Below, in pieces: positions 62,822 to 64,000 of a stretch of DNA of 64,000 bases (its first letter is position 1; every line of letters begins with the position of its first letter). Under the pieces are notes generated by a model that saw only the letters and a list, made by a program, of their open reading frames with translations, had not been told where the DNA came from and made no database searches. The translations under genes and the position numbers were made by a program. Origin of the DNA: CAWHMS01 sp963830495 (GTDB lineage: Bacteria; Actinomycetota; Actinomycetes; Propionibacteriales; Nocardioidaceae). The stretch spans positions 496,001 through 560,000 of the forward strand of contig CAWHMS010000001.1 in the NCBI GenBank assembly GCA_963830495.1. Reading direction: 5' to 3'.

Positions 62822-63888
62822 GCTCAACGACACTCAACACATCGTCCGACGACACCGTCGCCGTCGGGCCGACTCGGCGCCGCCCGGGCTGGGCGATCTC
62901 CGGCCTGGTAGCCGGGCTTGCGGGCATCGTCGGCATCGGGGCGAGCACCGCCACCGGAGCGTCTAGAAGAAGCCGTCGCCGGCGATGCGGGGCGATCACC
63001 GAGCGCCTGTCGGAGATGGTGCCGCAGATCCTGGTCTTCCACACCGCGACCATGGTCTCCAGCCTGTTGCTGCTCGTGTTCGCGGCGGGACTGCGCCGTC
63101 AGCTCGGTCAACGCGTGGCCGCTGACAGCCTGCTGCCCGGCATTGCTGCCTCGGGCCTGCTGCTGGTGTCAGTCGCCGGCCTCATGGGTGCGGGTCTCAC
63201 CACCGGGTTCGTCTTCGGTGTCAGCGATCCTGACCTGCTGGTGCCCGAGACTGGCGCGTTCTTCGGACACCGGATCGGCACGATCCGCTGGGTGTGGGCA
63301 GGTGCCGGGGTTGCCGCCCTCGCCGTTGCGTCTGCCGCACTGCGACACGGCGCGTACGCGCGCGTGGCCGCCCGGATGGACTTCGTCGATTACGTGTCCG
63401 CGCAGCAGCGAGCGCTGTTGCGCGCCGCACAAGCGATCACGGGCGCCCAGGACTCCGCCGAGGATCTGTTGCAGAGCGCGCTGGCCAAGGTCTATCCGCG
63501 CTGGGAGCAGATTCGCGATCATCGCGCAGCCGATGCCTACCTCCGCCGCGTCATGGTCAACCAGCATGCGAGCTGGTACCGGCAGAAGTGGCGTACGCGG
63601 GAGCACACCACCGACGTCGTACCCGAGCCGGAGAGCCGTTGGTCAGAGGTCGCCGACGGGCTGCCGTCGGCGACATCGGAGCGCCAGCGGCTGTGGCCGC
63701 TGGTCACTGCACTGCCGCCCCGGCAACGCGCAGCGGTTGCGCTTCGGTACTACGAGGAGCTCTCCGAAGCGGAGACAGCAGCCGCACTTGACTGCTCCGT
63801 CGGCACCGTGAAGTCGACCACCAACCGTGCCCTGGCGAGACTACGTGAGCTCGCGGTGGCCGCTGATGTCGCAGCACTGAACCGGTGA
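62818..63888 (+). CDS. Chimera: four-helix membrane protein fused to SigE-family sigma factor
   Basis: 356 residues. Residues 1-180 hold membrane helices (GWAISGLVAGLAGIVGIGAS, VFHTATMVSSLLLLVFAAGL, ASGLLLVSVAGLMGAGLTTG, WVWAGAGVAALAVASAALRHG in part). From Met187 (63376) it is an ECF/SigE-family sigma factor: region 2 RALLRAAQAITGAQ ... SAEDLLQSALAKVYPRWEQ, and region 4 LPPRQRAAVALRYYEELSEA ... CSVGTVKSTTNRALARL. The membrane part stops where further helices are expected, so a deletion probably joined two genes; the sigma portion has normal length if it starts at 63376. Near 62960-62990 (SRRSRRRRC) paired indels seem to have changed a short stretch. AGGAG precedes GTG 62818. Confidence 0.65.
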   Translation: MSSTTLNTSSDDTVAVGPTRRRPGWAISGLVAGLAGIVGIGASTATGASRRSRRRRCGAITERLSEMVPQILVFHTATMVSSLLLLVFAAGLRRQLGQRVAADSLLPGIAASGLLLVSVAGLMGAGLTTGFVFGVSDPDLLVPETGAFFGHRIGTIRWVWAGAGVAALAVASAALRHGAYARVAARMDFVDYVSAQQRALLRAAQAITGAQDSAEDLLQSALAKVYPRWEQIRDHRAADAYLRRVMVNQHASWYRQKWRTREHTTDVVPEPESRWSEVADGLPSATSERQRLWPLVTALPPRQRAAVALRYYEELSEAETAAALDCSVGTVKSTTNRALARLRELAVAADVAALNR

Positions 63889-64000
63889 CGCAGCGACGGA
63901 GTGACCCAGAACTACTCGATCACCCACGAAGGGACGACCTACCGATGAACGACGGACCATCGGGCGCACCGGCGACCCGTGTTCAGGGGCCGACCACGGG
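63885..64000 (+). CDS. Gene downstream of sigma factor, 3' end outside window
   Basis: GTG 63885 overlaps the sigma-factor stop (GTGA) and is in frame with an ATG at 63945, which has GAAGGGA about 10 nt upstream. The visible 38 residues (TQRRSDPELLDHPRRDDLPM..., then Pro/Gly-rich) give no family. Position suggests an anti-sigma or partner protein; inference. Confidence 0.55.
   Translation, partial: MTQRRSDPELLDHPRRDDLPMNDGPSGAPATRVQGPTT

Overview
The window is about 70% GC with very dense, mostly operonic genes, many GTG starts and many 4-nt ATGA/GTGA stop-start overlaps. A complete Pup-proteasome locus (trmI, mpa, dop, pup, prcB, prcA, pafA, pafB, pafC) is followed by tatA, tatC and a HelY-type helicase, and rbpA, ppm1 and fxsA lie further on. 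This places it in Actinomycetota. From memory, the order of the housekeeping genes resembles Mycobacterium tuberculosis Rv2124c (metH) back to Rv2050 (rbpA). Several neighbour choices suggest a Nocardioides-like member of Propionibacteriales; that is inference.

Layout. 2-1918: 3' part of cobalamin-dependent methionine synthase. 2104-7935: a five-gene oligopeptide/dipeptide ABC importer, with a hairpin after the binding-protein gene. 7968-11099: RecB-like nuclease, membrane site-2 protease and tRNA m1A58 methylase. 11161-21391: Pup-proteasome cluster, PafBC regulators and an FKBP lipoprotein. 21471-26663: Tat export genes, a small unknown gene, a diacylglycerol-kinase-like lipid kinase and HelY. 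26664-30810: 5'-3' exonuclease, SpoU methylase, Xaa-Pro peptidase and an Lrp regulator. 31033-38129: lysine-degradation (kam) locus. 38523-41706: lipoprotein N-acyltransferase, dolichol/polyprenol-P-mannose synthase, FxsA and RbpA. 41919-47095: double-GNAT protein, MFS, GDPD, zinc ribbon and an XRE-MurA fusion. 47262-50178: an SGNH hydrolase / esterase / ATP-grasp cassette. 50256-58846: accessory regulators, AraC-VOC-UvrA-paralogue operon, WYL/DinB/hydrolase group and GNAT. 59075-64000: LapA, two PIN toxin-antitoxin pairs, an XRE-DUF2975 pair, then a decaying tail (frameshifted GNAT, truncated pentapeptide gene, membrane-protein/sigma-factor chimera).

How genes work together. Mpa unfolds and PrcAB degrades proteins tagged by PafA with Pup, after Dop has deamidated the Gln-ended Pup; PafBC are DNA-damage-linked regulators. 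The kam genes convert lysine via beta-lysine and 3,5-diaminohexanoate towards crotonyl-CoA, but no kce is present and an amidohydrolase sits in the operon instead. Lnt and Ppm1 act on lipoproteins and mannosylated envelope material.

Most notable: (1) single-base frameshifts in mpa and helY, both expected to be intact; (2) an XRE-MurA fusion with an altered catalytic loop and a palindrome over its own promoter; (3) the uncharacterised SGNH/esterase/ATP-grasp cassette; (4) a recurring TANNNT element 6-8 nt upstream of start codons, implying many leaderless mRNAs; (5) tandem hairpin repeats behind helY; (6) a PIN toxin whose only plausible start is ATA; (7) a membrane-protein/sigma-factor fusion. 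No rRNA, tRNA, CRISPR, insertion sequence or phage genes were recognised.
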